Shown: positions 45,337-57,889, numbered from the stretch's first letter. The stretch: 64,000 nucleotides of DNA from Aspidiotus rigidus (GCA_035079385.1 JAVHKY010000015.1:4154001-4218000); one strand, 5' to 3'. Notes: generated by a model from the sequence alone, not told the origin. Translations and numbers: made by a program.

Positions 45337-47764
45337 CTCCAACAAGAAAAATTTGATATATCTTTTGATTCTCCTTCAAATGAACCTCTTCCATACAACC
45401 TCCCCATCTCCGAAAACGAATTATCGAATACTATAAATAGAAATCTGAGAAACGCCTCCCCCGGACTTGACAACATTCACGCGGCCATGATAAAGAATCT
45501 CCATCCAAACTCGCTCACTTATCTTCTTTCTTTATTTAACTCTATTTTTTCACAAAACACCTATCCTATCTTCTGGAAAACAGTCATCATTCTCCCCATA
45601 TTGAAACCTGGCTCGGACCCTCTCCTCCCTGCCTCATATAGCCCCATAGCCCTTTCTAGCGTTCTTGGCAAATTATTTCAAAAAATTCTGAACAAAAGAC
45701 TCTTGTGGTATCCAGAATCCAATAACATCCTCTCTCCCTTCCAATATGGCTTCAGAAAAGGACGGAACACTATACAACCCCTTTATGATCTCCAATCTCA
45801 AATCAACGATGTCACCAATAACAAATCCTCCCTATACTCTATCTTCTTTGATCTCCAAGAGGCCTTTCCCCGGGTATGGAGACACCTCATCTCTACCGAA
45901 CTTTACGAAATTGGTCTCCGAGGCCACCTCTCTAACATCCTACAAACTTTTCTCAACGACAGAACCCTCCTAGTAAGAATCAATAACATAACCTCCCCTC
46001 CCCTTTCGGTCCAAAATGGAGTCCCTCAAGGAGAAGTCTTCAGTGTCTTACTTTTTCTAATAGCAATAAATGATATCACCAAATGTGTAAACCCCCCTCA
46101 CCCAGCGTCTTTTCGCTGATGACTATAACATCACTATCCGTTCAGCAAATCCGCAAAGAGCCCACAGACTCCTACAGGATACCCTTAACTCAATCACCAC
46201 ATGGACATCAAAAAGAGGATTTAGATTTTCTTCCTCGAAAACCTACTCAGTTATTTTCAAAAAAAGAAATCCTATCCCCTCCTTACCTCCTCTAATTTTA
46301 CAAAACTTCCAAATCCCATCTCGTAACTACGGCAAACTTCTCGGCTTACATTTTGACCAAAAACTTACCTGGGCCCCCCACATTAAAACCCTCAAAGCCA
46401 AATGCACACGCGCTCCAAACATAATAAAATACATATCTTATCCATCTAAAGGCTGCAACAGAAAGTTACTCCTTCTTCTATACAAAAGTCTTATTCGCTC
46501 AAAATTAGATTACGGTTCCCCGATCTACAACACAGCGAAAAAAACCGTCCTTGCCTTACTCGACCCCATCCAGATATCTTCTCTTAGGATTGCCCTGGGA
46601 GCTTATCGCACCAGCCCCAAACTTAGCCTGTGTGCAGAAGCCCCAGATCCTCCCCTTCACTTTCGAAGGCTCATCCTAACCTCCAACTTTTTATCCTCTG
46701 TAGCACAATTCCCACAACTTCCAATCTTTAACCGAATCTTTCACCACAATCACAACCAATCCTCCACCAAACATATTCGCCTTCAATTCAATCCCCTGAT
46801 CAACAAACCGTTCATAGCACATCCTCTAGAACCCATATACACAACCTTCCCCCCTTGGACCTTCCCTCAACCTAAAATACGCCTAGATCTCACAGAAATC
46901 CCAAAATCTGACAAACCTGGTTTTGCCCAACATATCAACAAACTACTTCAAGAATACCCTGACCATTCACTTTGCCTCACCGATGGGTCGAAAACACCTA
47001 CTAAAGCAGCTTACGCATACTCCATCGACGGGGAAATATCTTCTCATCGCATCCGAAATATAGCCTCTATTTTTACAGCCGAACTGATGGCCATTTTTTC
47101 CTGCCTTTCCCACCTCTCTCAACTACCCCTAAACGGTAAATTCATCATTCTCACTGACTCACTTTCTTCACTCCACTCCCTTACAGACGCATACAACTCT
47201 AACCCTATAATCCAACGCATCTTTCTAACACTACTCACTTTGGAAACAATCAACACTCAAATTATCTTCATATGGATCCCTGGACACACCAATTTCCCCG
47301 ACCACGACGCAGTTGATCAAGCCGCTAAACAAGCTACCTCCCTCAGTCAAATAACTGATAATTCACCCCTACCAACCCTAGATTACAAAAATTACTATCG
47401 TTCTCTCATCACACAATCATGGAACACTCTTTGGGAAAATCAAACAAATAATAAACTTCTCAGTATCAAAAAAACCCCGGTTCCTTGGGTATCCTCCATT
47501 CAAAACACAAGAAGAGAAGAAGTAATTCTCTCTCGTCTCAGAATTGGTCACACAAAAATTACTCACACCCACCTCATCAGTCCCTACATCCTAACCCCTC
47601 CCTCATGTCCCCACTGTCAAAAAGACAAATTAACAGTGGAACACTTTTTTTCATGCCCCAGACTTTTACCCCTTCGCTCTTCTTCGAATACCCCCTCTTC
47701 ACTCACCCAAGCACTCAAAAACAACCAGGACATCATTTCGAATACCCTACATTACCTAAGATGA
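45337..47764 (+). pseudogene. I-like LINE ORF2 fragment: RT, RNase H, zinc knuckle
   Basis: 45337-46119 encodes RT fingers and palm: NASPGLDNIHAAMIKNL, VLGKLFQKILNKRL, FFDLQEAFPRVWRH (motif A), NGVPQGEVFSVLLFLIAIND (motif B). A one-base frameshift near 46108 precedes FADDYNITI (motif C). The frame then runs through LLGLHFDQKLTW to a complete RNase H: CLTDGSKT (Asp), IFTAELMAI (Glu), ILTDSLSSL (Asp), WIPGHTNFPDHDAVDQAAK (His, Asp). The end has CPHCQKDKLTVEHFFSC, a CCHC motif. RT plus RNase H points to the I group of LINEs. The endonuclease and ORF1 are missing. Confidence 0.88.
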
Positions 47765-48025
47765 ACTGACTTTTACGCTCACATCTGAACACATACATCG
47801 ACTATACCTCTACAACCTTCTACATACACACACTGTAAACTTTTACACACCATTACCTGAAACAGTTACACTCGACATTATATTCCATCCTCTTATCCTT
47901 CCTCACTTTTTCTTACTCTACCAACTTCCTTAAAACCTCCCTTTCTTATGTGTTATTTATAATAATTATTACTTTCATAACTTTTGTAACGCCGAGCCAA
48001 TAGCCCTCGTGCAGCTCTAGTGCTC

Positions 48026-48056
<31 letters not shown>
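45337..48056 (+). mobile_element. I-like LINE with RNase H and poly(A), 5'-truncated
   Basis: Inserted into PLE-B sequence with a probable 9-bp duplication (ATTATGACC at 45328-45336, ATTCTGACC at 48057-48065). It starts inside the RT, has a 3' UTR of about 260 bp ending CCTCGTGCAGCTCTAGTGCT, and a poly(A) of about 28 (48028-48056). The same 3' UTR occurs inverted at 56384-56460. Confidence 0.85.
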
Positions 48057-48059
<3 letters not shown>

Positions 48060-48130
48060 CTGACCAAAGACATCAAACGACGACATCCTAGAAAAAGCAA
48101 ATCTCTCAAACAGGATACTTTCTCATACTC

Positions 48131-48840
48131 GTGATATCTGATTCTCTCTCCGCTCTTCAATCCATTTCTTCCATCCCTTCACGCGTTAATTCATCCTTAG
48201 TTTTATCAATCATCTGCTTGATCACTTCTCTCACCCCCATTAAGATTGATTTTCTCTGGATCCCAAGTCATGCAGGAATATTCAACAACGAAATTACAGA
48301 TGTTTTAGCTAAATCAGTCCGCTCATCACCAGTCTCAACAAATCTGCTCCCTACGTCAGACCTATTTTCTCTCATTCAACGTGACTGGGTAATATCCTAC
48401 TCGAAATCCGCCAATAATCTAAAATCTCATTATTTCCTCGTTCAACTTCTGCTTCCGGCATCCCCTTAGTATGAACTTTTTAACGATATTCCCCGCTCCC
48501 AAATAGTTGAACTCAGCCGTCTTCGTTTTGAACACAATTGACTCCCCGCTCACCTTTTAAATCTTTCCGAATCTGATCTATGTGTCCTTCATCCAGGTAA
48601 TCCTTCTAAAGGCGACATCAATCATTATCTTTTCGAATGTTTAGAAATATCCAACATTAGACAAATATCATACTCAGAAGCCATCAATCTACAATTCTCC
48701 ACCCCTTCCAGAGGCACCGACCTCCTTCGATTTTCTCACCCATTTTTAAATTTGTTTCTGACCTACCTCCTTCCGTCAACATTTAAATTCAAATCAATTT
48801 TTCCATTTTTCCTTCGAGGTAAGGCCCAGTAGCCATCCTC
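48131..48840 (+). pseudogene. Second LINE family: RNase H and C-terminal fragment
   Basis: 48131-48469 encodes ISDSLSALQSISSIPSRVN and IDFLWIPSHAGIFNNEITD followed by VLAKSV, the third and fourth parts of a LINE RNase H (Asp, then His and Asp). The frame resumes after 48470 with LSRLRFEHN and NHYLFECLEI. It is a different family from the adjacent LINE. Truncated upstream. Confidence 0.7.
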
Positions 48841-51634
48841 TTTCCAAACTTTTTTTTTTTTTCTTCTTCATAAATTTTATGATTTTACTCTTCATAAACT
48901 TTAAAGAGCGTTTAAATCATACTCCCTTAATACATGAATACAAACTCGGCTCCAGTCCTCATAACGGATTGCTGTGTCGGTGTCTTATTGTTTTCGCGTT
49001 TTTTTTTTTTCATTTCTTTTTTGTCTCTTTTTTTTATATTTATTTTTTTAATAATTATTTTTTGGTTGGATGTGATGAAAAAAAAAACAAAAATCAAAAC
49101 CTTCTAAATAAAGATACAGTTTTAAATAAAATGCAGATCGACGTTGAATTAACGTGGATATCTAATTTCAAAATATTTTCTAGCGATTGCCTTTGTACGA
49201 AAAAATCAAGTACCAATACGGTCTAAAAATCAATTCTAGGCCGTCGAATACTTTTATAAACCCGAAAATCACATTTTAAATCGAAAAAATAATTGTATGA
49301 ATTAACCAAAAAACAAGCAGCCACCGAATAAGACGGTGGGGTTTTGGCTTCGAGAATATAATTCTTTTGATACCGAAAACAATCATAAAAAATTTAATAC
49401 TTTCACGAAAAGTAGAAAATTCGACCAAACAAAACTCGTACGAGACGCTGAATTTCTGAAAACAAATAATTCGATAGAAAACTAGACTCTTATTCTACAG
49501 ATACTTCTATATATTATATACGTATAAACATTTAAGGCCGAAATTTATTATTTCGTTCTTGAAAGAAATATCTTTATTTCCCTCCAAAAATTGGAGAAAT
49601 CACTTCTGTGTAGAACTCTCGACGAAAATGAGACGAAAGTACTTCGTTTTTCAGCAGTTCTCATGGTGACTCTCGAGAACAATAATATTCAATGACGATG
49701 ACAAAATCAAGGTTTCCGAAAATCGAAGACGATATCTCACTTAATTTATATGAAAGCGAAATAACATAAAACTAATATTGGCCATTCGCGTTATAGAATT
49801 TAATGAAGCCAAAAAAAAACGACTATCAGAAATTCCTGAAAAAAAAACAGACGTTTACGAAAATAAAAACTGAAGAGTCCTTCGCCGAATGTACCAAATA
49901 CGTAATAAATGTACGAACATAAATTCGCTTCTTTCTATACGAAACAATCGACCCGGAATGTTTTAACATAATAAAAAAGAATAAAGCCCCGTCGAACGCG
50001 AGCGTGGTCGAGTAGGAAGCTCGTGTCTGAGCTAAATTGCTTAGTGAGTTGTATAGAAATAGAATTCAGAAGGAAGGAAATAGTTTTCAATAGAAATTGA
50101 CCTAAGGAAAGCTCACTTCGAAGCGGTGGGAGGAATTGGCGTGTATATACTCTTCGTGGAGAGGACGACGAAAGGAAAGAAGAGTGAATATTGGGGTCAC
50201 GCAAAAGATAAGCACACGGCATCATCGTGTTTATACAGCGCGACCGATTTCCATTATCTAGGGGTGCGAAGAGCATTTGACTCGTTTAATGAAACTTACA
50301 CCGTATGAAAGGACTTCGCCAAATCATCCTCTACTGTTTCCACAATATTGAATTCGTGAACTTACACAGCAAATCTTATAATAGGCTCTAATTTGTGTGT
50401 TTACACGCGGTACTCGCCGTTGGCTTACACTTGATCCAATCAAATGAAGGAGAAAAATTTCGTGCGCTAAATTGTATAATTCAATCCAAAGTTTTCAACC
50501 ACTACACGAGGAAAGTAAATCGATTTCCAAATAAAATCTCTACCAATATTGAATATTCTATACAAGTAGGTAGTAATTTCTGCTCGAGATTACCATCGTA
50601 TATTGTCATTAACACTCACCTCTGTGTTTCATTCTTACTTAAATAAAGAATTGCTTCCGCAATAGTCCTGCGAAGACGATGACTTGATTTCCAGATTAGG
50701 AAAAATTCCGATCGTTGAGCAGTGTAAGAGGGTGGGGAGAGGATTCGGACTACTAAGCTACATAGGTCAAAAGATGGACTTGGAAAATTTTCAATCATCG
50801 ATCAACATATGAGGAGGGTTCTTGCAGAAGGGCGTCTGCCCCGTAAGAAATACATCGTCCGGATGCTTTTTTGCCAGATACGTCTTTATAATATAAGGGA
50901 TGGACTTTACTACCCAGCTTTATTTATGATAGGTGAGATGAGCTAGGAGAACTTCGTTTTTTCAGCTCTACATATATACGTGTAGAAATGGAATTGGAAA
51001 AATTCTGTTTGTCGAGAAATGTTCATTTCAAAGAATTGATACATATTTCTTATCTCATCGTAGGTGTGGCCATGATTCGTTCTATCAAACCCGAGGCTCT
51101 GAGAAGCTTCAATAAATCGGCAGTGCCAATGATAACATACTGATGCAAACTGTGGGCTTTAAGAAAGAACGGCAAGCAAAGAATAAATTATATGCTAATT
51201 CGAACAAGCAAATTTCTGGATCAGGGGTAGGGTAAGACCATCAACAGAGGGGGCGGGGAACCTAATATAATCTAGTACACTTTATGCGCCTAGTACAGAC
51301 TACTAGTATCATTATAGCGTAGTATAATATGTTTATGTTAGGCCTGGTTTGAAGCTAAGTCTAATTAGAACCAGTTTAAAGCTGGAAATTCGGACTAGCA
51401 GGTTTCTGAATTAGATCAAGTATAAATCCATCATCAGCCGGGGGTAAGCTAGTATACTTATGTTGGGCCAGTATCAGTATATCCTAGCATAGGCTCATAA
51501 AAGGCCCACTTCAAAGCTAGTAATATGCAATTAAAAATAAGAAGAATACTCAAACCAGTAGAATACCAATTGAAGCTCTGCATAGAAAAGAGGCCACCGC
51601 AGCCTTAGGCCCTTCTTCCATAAAAGCGCTTATT
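48841..51634. other. Mostly unique sequence
   Basis: Contains T-rich tracts (48850, 49000-49050). A two-copy diverged repeat lies near 51205-51340 and 51395-51530 (GGTTTCTGAATTAGATCAAG against ATTTCTGGATCAGGGGTAGG). No convincing coding exon or RNA gene was found. Confidence 0.35.
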
Positions 51635-51649
51635 AACAGGGAACCTGTT
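51635..51649 (+). repeat. Isolated AACAGGGAACCTGTT motif
   Basis: Exact 15-mer AACAGGGAACCTGTT with TTATC downstream, as at 16218 and 54331, but without the minisatellite part. It lies 30 bp before an integrase pseudogene. Confidence 0.5.
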
Positions 51650-51678
51650 TTATCTGAGGGTATTATGAAGAAAAATGA

Positions 51679-52575
51679 TGGGCGCCGGGAGGCAAAACGT
51701 GCGAGACCTGCCAGTATAAAAAATCTGGAGCGAAGAAAGGAGTTGTGGTCAAGCCCATGGTGTTCCAAAATTTTAATAGTCGTTGTCAAATAGACCTCAT
51801 TGATTTACAATTCCAGCCTGATAAACGCGACGACGAGCTATCGAGTCCAGCGTATAAATTGGTATTCACGTACCAAGACCACCTCACTAAATTTGTGGTA
51901 CTTCGCCCCCTCACGTCGAAGTCAGCGGAAGCAGTACCGCAGAATTTGGTAAAGGTCTTCCTTCTATTTGGAGCACCATGTGTTTTGCAGTCTGATGATA
52001 GACGTGAGTTCTGCAACAGTGTGATCACCGCGCTGAAGGAAATTAGGACCGGTTTATTAATTGTTCGTGGTAAGCCGCGGCATTCTCAATACCAGGGAAA
52101 TGTCGAGAGGGCCAATTAGGACGTGGAAAACATGTTATTTACCTGGATGGCCGAAAATAACAGTGCCGCATGGAGTAAGGGCTTGAAATTTGTGCAGTTC
52201 ATGAAGAATCGCAGTCTGCATTTTGGTATCAAGCATTCACCATACAAACTCATGTTTGGAGAGCCACCAAAAGTGGGGTTACAGTCACTCACTTTTCCAG
52301 AAGCGACCACAGCATCGTTGCAGACAGAGCAAGACATGGATAATGGTAAGAACCCTGAAAATATTGAAAATATTCCACCTGATGCTGACAACATTCTACC
52401 TGATACCGAGACTGTGATAATAACTGTTCTGTTTGTAGTAGGTTCTCTGAGTCAGTTGTATGCAAACTCTGTGAGCGACCAGCAGCCATTAAGAGAAAGC
52501 GAGATGATTCAAATGGCTATTTACAGCAGCAAGCGAAAAAAATGCTTTGGCTATCTAATGCAAACTTTCCTAATC
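51679..52575 (+). pseudogene. KRBA2/Ginger-type integrase fragment
   Basis: The frame opens with GKTCETCQYKKSGAKKG, the end of an HHCC zinc-binding domain. The DDE core follows: RCQIDLIDLQ (first Asp), YQDHLTKFVVLRPL, VLQSDDRREFCN (second Asp), and HSQYQGNVERAN (Glu about 36 residues later). An in-frame TAG falls just after VERAN. The frame continues WMAENNSAAWSKGLKFVQFM, then SPYKLMFGEPPKVGL. This layout is that of the integrase shared by KRBA2-like proteins and Ginger-type DNA transposons. The N-terminus is missing. The 3' side breaks at about 52575, where PLE-C begins. Inactive. Confidence 0.7.
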
Positions 52576-55102
52576 CGGACGTTGGCCTCCACAATCCCTA
52601 CATTCCAACTTATAAACACCACTCCTCTTATCAACGGGTACGGGGTCCTTCAGCCTCACAAACAATCTCTTGACTGTGGTAGGGTTGTAAAACGCGGTTC
52701 TGAAGCCAAACGGGTGAAGGGAATGACCCAATTGGAGGGAGAACTTCCCCAGGAAAGGGAGACTGATCCATGGCAAACGACTATCGCGGATCGTGGCCCG
52801 GGGGGAGGAGTGATGGAATCAAGAAGGCTCCTAGTAACTTTCCTCCGAACCATCACGTCAACGTCCACATCGACCCCATTCACTCTGGCCAGGTGTTTTA
52901 TTGTGAGTAATTCTTTCATGAAGGTAGACTGACTCAAAGGAATACGAGTCAGTCTGTAAACTAGGCTATGAAAGGCAGCCATCTTATGAGCAACAGGACC
53001 GAACGAACCTCCGTGGACTAAAACATCGGTCGTAGTATCTCTCCTGTAAATTCCAAACGTATGGATACCGTCTATTATAGAGATCAATAAATACAGAAAG
53101 TTGATGGAAAATACCCCTATTTCCAACGTAAATTTGATGGAAGGGTACCAGAAATTGAGATACCTCAGAAACTCACCAAGGAGATCTGGGGGACCAGTCC
53201 AGGTGCATAGAACGTGATCAACGTACCTGTGCCAATAGTGAATATGATTAAGTAACACCTGTTTCGAGGAAAAGAGTTCAAATTCAAACTTGGACATGAA
53301 AATTTCAGAAATGAGAGCCTAAAGGTGATCCAATAGGGATCCCTACTTCATCAGGAAACTCGAAAAATTTTCCTTCAAATTTACAGTAATTGGGGGACCA
53401 GCAAATATTCGGAAGATCGAAAAATTCATGAAGCTCATTGTGAGAGATGTTGGCCTTAACGAGTAGCTCACCCATACGCTGGATAGTAGCAGCCTTAGGA
53501 ATATTCGGGAACAAACCAACAACATCAAACGAGCAGTTGGTCGTTCCCCGGGGAAGACTTACACCCTTCAGGACGTCAGTTAAGGAAGCCGAATTCAAGA
53601 CCGAATGAGGAGATTCAAAATCAATGCGATTTTCGAACCAACGGTCCAGGAATTTGGCAAGGAGGTAAGTAGATAGGTGAGGAGATGAAAGAAACAACGG
53701 GTTGCATCGGGGTATTGTTCTTATGCACTTTGGGCAGCCCCTAGAGCAGGGGAGTGTGGGGTTAGGAACAAGGAGGGCTTTTTTCAAAGCCGGAGTTTTG
53801 ATAATAGTCTCACTCTTGTTGGTGACACTCCTAACTTCTTTAACGTGCTTAGGGAAGCTCAAATCCTCACTCTCTCCAGCACCACACTGTTGGAGGACTT
53901 CATGGACCTTAGAAGAATAGGCGGATTTCTCCGTGACCACAACAGCATTGCCCTTGTCAGCCTTAGTGACGATTAAATCTCCCTCTTTAATCTTCCTCTT
54001 TAAACCTTGAATCACTCCTCCCAATTTATCACTCATGCGAGGGAGGGGGTTATTGTGGACTAATTCGGCACAAACTTTCTGGGTATTAAAACCAGGACCA
54101 ATTTTAACAGCAAGACCCGCAACAACATTCGCCAAGGTTTCATCTTTCTTCAGGGGAGGTAAACTGAATTTCAAACCTTTCTCGAGGAGGGCTGTTTCGT
54201 CACTATTAAACACTACCTGACTATTATTTATGAGGGGGGGGGGATGGAATTTATGGACAACAACAGCGTCACTCACCCTTTCCTCAACCACATCATCATT
54301 AACCTTCATTAGGGAGGACAACTTCCTATTAACAGGGAACCTGTTTTAGGGGGGGCTTTTTGAGAAATTTGCCGTGCGCCATCCGCCGTCCAGCAAAAAA
54401 CTTGGAAAAATTTCGACTCCCGAGCCATATATGATGGACGAGGGACTTAGAAAAATTTCGATTCTCGAGTTATATATGATGAGAAGGGGACTTGGAAAAA
54501 ATTTCGACTCTCGAGCCATATATGATAGGAGGAGGACTTAAAACAATTTCGACTCTCGAGCAGGTCTAGGCCTTCTTTAAACTAGCTTTATCTAGGTCAA
54601 GGCTTCCTTGAATTTTCAATACCTAATCCCATTTGACTCATAAAACAGGTTCCCTGCGTTCCTTGTTCAACTTCGTTAAGGAAGCCGTCGTTTTTTTCTT
54701 CTTCTTCAAGTTCACCTCAAACTTCCGACACTTTTCATTGACGTCCCGCATAAAATAATCAAACTCACGGGAGAGGAGCATACCGGAGAGTCTCAAATGG
54801 ACCATAAGGTTTAATCTAGTCGTCATATTATATTTACCATGCCATCTTCGCAACTCTGTTCTTATCCACTTCTCCCTCATAATATAATTGTCCAGTTTCT
54901 TAATCGTAACCTTACAATCGGAATAAAACCGGAATTTAACGAACTTAGGTCTCAAATGCAACACTAAACACCGACGAAGAAACCAAATATGAGAGGAAAA
55001 CAAAGCGTGTTGCTTCAGAAATTTCAGAAAAAGGAACTGTAAATACGCCGCAGAAGCGTTCTCAATTGAACGAATCCGTCCCTCCAAGTTACAGCTGTCC
55101 AT
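52570..55102 (-). pseudogene. PLE-C copy 1 coding region (RT, part of GIY-YIG)
   Basis: N-terminal domain: FRFYSDCKVTIKKLDNYI, then EKWIRTELRRWHGKYNMTTR. After the insertion: LLEKGLKFSLPPLKKDETLA, IVTKADKGNAVVVTEKSAYS, CSFDVVGLFPNIPKA (motif A), VGIPIGSPLGS. The RT catalytic motif reads YVDHVLCTW, with His where the second Asp belongs, so this copy is catalytically dead. Frameshifts lie near 53700 and 53300. The C-terminus stops at VYKLECRDCGG, before the GIY-YIG tyrosines. Confidence 0.85.
54331..54690 (+). repeat. AACAGGGAACCTGTT element, copy c, inside PLE-C
   Basis: Complete copy (360 bp). It starts AACAGGGAACCTGTTTTA, has GGGGGGCTTTTTGAGAAATT, four GGAAAAATTTCGACTC-type units, ATAAAACAGGTTCCCTGCG, and the tail TTAAGGAAGCCGTCG before a T-run. 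PLE-C coding sequence resumes on both sides (a lysine-rich stretch and KLSSLMKVNDD), so its boundaries are clear. No obvious long target duplication. Confidence 0.75.
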
Positions 55103-55131
55103 AATAAACGCGAAAGGAAGAATACTCCGCG

Positions 55132-55560
55132 TTTTACAACTCTACCACCGTCAAGAGGTTGTTTGTGAGGCTGAAGGACCCCGTACCCGTTGATGAGAGG
55201 AGTGGTGTTTATAAGTTGGAATGTAGGGATTGTGGAGGCTTTTATATTGGTGAGACCAGCCGCCAAATGAAAGTTGGAGTAGCTGAGCGCCTGAAGTCTT
55301 GGAAGAAGGGGAGTCAGCTTTTGCTGATCACTTAATAAACAGTGGCCACAGCTTCCGCGAGGGATCCGAAAAGCTCCTCCATAAGGAGAATTCCAACCGT
55401 AAGCGCATTGCCCTCGAGTCAACATCGATGGTATCACTGTACTCAACTCGTACATTCCGGAAGATGGCCTGATTGAACTCACGAACTGGTTTATGATTGA
55501 CACCTCGATTTCTCGTTTGGCCAATCTTAATACCTTGTTTTACCGACTTTTCTAACTAGA
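55132..55560 (+). pseudogene. PLE-C GIY-YIG fragment in opposite orientation
   Basis: Encodes the part missing from copy 1: VKRLFVRLKDPVPVDERSGV, then YKLECRDCGGFYIGETSRQM, frameshifts, and IPEDGLIEL near the end. It abuts copy 1's terminal repeat at 55131. An inversion or template switch could explain the arrangement. Not functional. Confidence 0.75.
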
Positions 55561-55673
55561 AAAGTGAGGTATTACACCCGTAGCAAGGTCAACAGGGGGA
55601 GTGGGTAATGAACTTTCTCGACGTTTTAGGGGTCCTAGATCACAACTAGCATAAAAAAAAATTTCAGGTTTCC

Positions 55674-56040
55674 TTATATATATATATATATATATATATA
55701 AGATTTCTTTGTCCGCGGAACTCCTCTGAAACTACCCGATGGATTTCTTTGTAACTTGGCCATATTGTAGTAGTATATCTGAAGATGTGCACCTGCAATT
55801 TTTTTGAAAATCGGATGAGTAGTTCTCGAGAAATTTTCAATTTGTTGAGAAATTTTGCAGTATTTCGAGTACCTTTTTGTCCGCGGAACTCCTCCGAAAC
55901 TACCCGATGGATTTTTTTGTAACTCGGCCATATTGTAGTATTATATTTGAAGATGTGCACCTGCATTTTTTTGAGGATCGGATGAGTAGTTCTCGAGAAA
56001 TTTTTACTTTTGTTGAAAATTTTTCACTATTACGAGTAGC
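55674..56040. repeat. (TA)n microsatellite and two-unit 168-bp tandem repeat
   Basis: About 13 TA dinucleotides (55675-55700) precede two units that start TTTGTCCGCGGAACTCCTC at 55708 and 55876. Each unit contains AAACTACCCGATGGATTT, GAAGATGTGCACCTGCA and ATCGGATGAGTAGTTCTCGA. The minus strand is open across both units and repeats a peptide (VHIFKYNTTIWPSYKKIHRV, then VSEEFRGQ). Whether this was ever coding is unknown. Confidence 0.6.
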
Positions 56041-56383
56041 TTCTTACAAATAGCTGTGAGTAGCTGCTTACGTTAGGAGAAGCGGATTTTCCTAAACGTT
56101 TACCACTTTCGTTATCAGTACGTGTATTGTGAAGAACCTTTCATCATTCGACAGGTTCATTCTTCGTTCGTTCTTTACCAAGGGTTCATTGGATTTTATT
56201 TCTGATGAAACCTTTTCGTTCAAATTTAGTACACTTGTATCTCGCTTCCCACAGCCCCTAGAGCGTTGAATTTTGTTTTGTCAAATTTTATTTGTTTTGT
56301 TAAATTTATTTTTGAACGGATAGTGGCAATGGCGAGTTGTTCATTTTTCTAGCTATTTTTCATTATTATTAGTCATACTCGAT

Positions 56384-56880
56384 AGTTTTTTTTTTTTTTT
56401 TTTATTATTATTATTTTACGAGCATTATAAACTGCACGAGGGTTATTTGCTCGGCGTTACAATCTTATTTTAGAACATTACTTGAATTAGGTTAAATTAG
56501 GTACGTATTGGTGGAAATGAGTGGCGATCGAACGGAATTTGTTGGTGAATTATATGAAGTTGTAGAATTGAGTGGTGCGTAAATAAATTAGGGTTGAGTC
56601 GATGGTTTCGGAGTTGTTGTTTAGTGCTGCATTGATATTGGAAGATATATTTAGGGAGGTTCGAGTGGGTTGCAGGACGGGGCATGAGAAAATAAAATTA
56701 TCAACTGATAAATTTTCTTGGAGACAGTGAGGGCATGATGGAGGAGCGAGATTAGTGAGAAGATAAGCATGAGTAAGACGAGTGTGGCCTATTCGCAGCC
56801 GAGCTAAAATGACCTCCTCTTGCCTTGAATTTCGTTGGGATGAGGACCAAAATGTGGGTTCACGTTTTATTTTTCTTAAT
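56384..56880 (-). pseudogene. I-like LINE 3' end (inverted copy)
   Basis: On the minus strand: EVILARLRIGHTRLTHAYLL followed by APPSCPHC (compare EVILSRLRIGHTKITHTHLI in the LINE at 45.3 kb), then a 3' UTR with GCACGAGGG and GCTCG strings and a poly(A), seen as T-run 56384-56403. 5'-truncated. The minus-strand ORF at 57181-57480 further out is not clearly part of it. Confidence 0.7.
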
Positions 56881-57889
56881 TTGTTATTCGACTGATTTTA
56901 GTGAAAACCTTGAGTTTGAATGATTAAGTACAATTTTTTAATCTTCATCAAGTGTGCTGATGCGAGACTATACCTGGGTGATTTCACTCTTAATTAATAA
57001 TTGATTTATTTGTCATTTTTTCATGTATGGGTACATAATTAATAGTGGTTCATAGTTGATTTGAGGTGTCAAAAGAGATGGAAAGATTATTTTCAATTTG
57101 GACTGGCTTTTTTGAGTGAGATTTGAGATTAGACTAACGAGTAAACCGGGCTTGGGTGCTATATATTTTTACCGAATTTTCTAGCTAGAAAAGTGAGGTA
57201 TTTTGTTAATACGTTTGGAATGGTTGAAGCGTGAGGGAAGGAATGAGGGGTTGACTATTGGGTTATTGGTTGCTTCTTTCGTTTCGACATCGATTTTTTT
57301 AGTTTTTCGGGATCTCGTTGTAGCTGGATTCCCAGATGAAGAATTTTGGGGTGGAGTGTGCATAGAAAATGGTGATATGATAGCGTGAAGGCAATTTATG
57401 AGTGCACGAGAGGAATAGCAGCTCGAGATAGCTTTAAGAGATGCCAGAAATCGGAAGTGATAAAGAATTGAACCACTCATCCTAATATACAGTATACTAG
57501 ACTAATAATATGCTAAGAATAAGGTATGGGAAAAAATGATTGTAGAGCTCTTTTTTATTAGAAACAACTGTTATAGCCTCGTAGCAGTTTGGACAGGGGG
57601 AGGGGGAGTGGTTTTTCTGGAGACGTTTTGTAGGTTTTAGATGACTCTTAGCCTAAATTATAACAAAATTCAGGTTTCCTTATTGGATTATAGGTATCTT
57701 TACTCTGTTATCTGTTGATGTGACATCGTAGTGATAGAATTTATAAACTGAGTTTTATTGTTTATTCTACAAATGTTTGACATGATTGACAGGTCATTGG
57801 TATTTAATTTAAAGAGAGGGAGTGACTCTCTCAATGTTTCTTGCATTGTGGGAAGAAAAGTCGTGTACTACTCACGCGACTGCGTGAGT
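56881..57889. other. AT-rich spacer, no gene assigned
   Basis: Contains a 99-codon minus-strand ORF (57181-57480, ending IPHFSS) that I do not recognise. It may be upstream sequence of the adjacent LINE fragment. CTAGAAAAGTGAGGTATT occurs at 57185 and also near 55557, a further small dispersed repeat. Confidence 0.3.

Larger units (their letters stand above)
52570..55131 (-). mobile_element. PLE-C copy 1, 3'-truncated, with internal insertion
   Basis: Minus strand. 55131-55103 is the end of a terminal repeat (CGGAGTATTCTTCCTTTCGC), followed by the ORF start MDSCNLEGRIRSIENAS at 55102. The N-terminal domain (to 54700) is followed by an AACAGGGAACCTGTT element (54331-54690), then RT (54321 down to 52780). 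It ends within the GIY-YIG domain at 52575, where integrase sequence begins. Confidence 0.85.
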
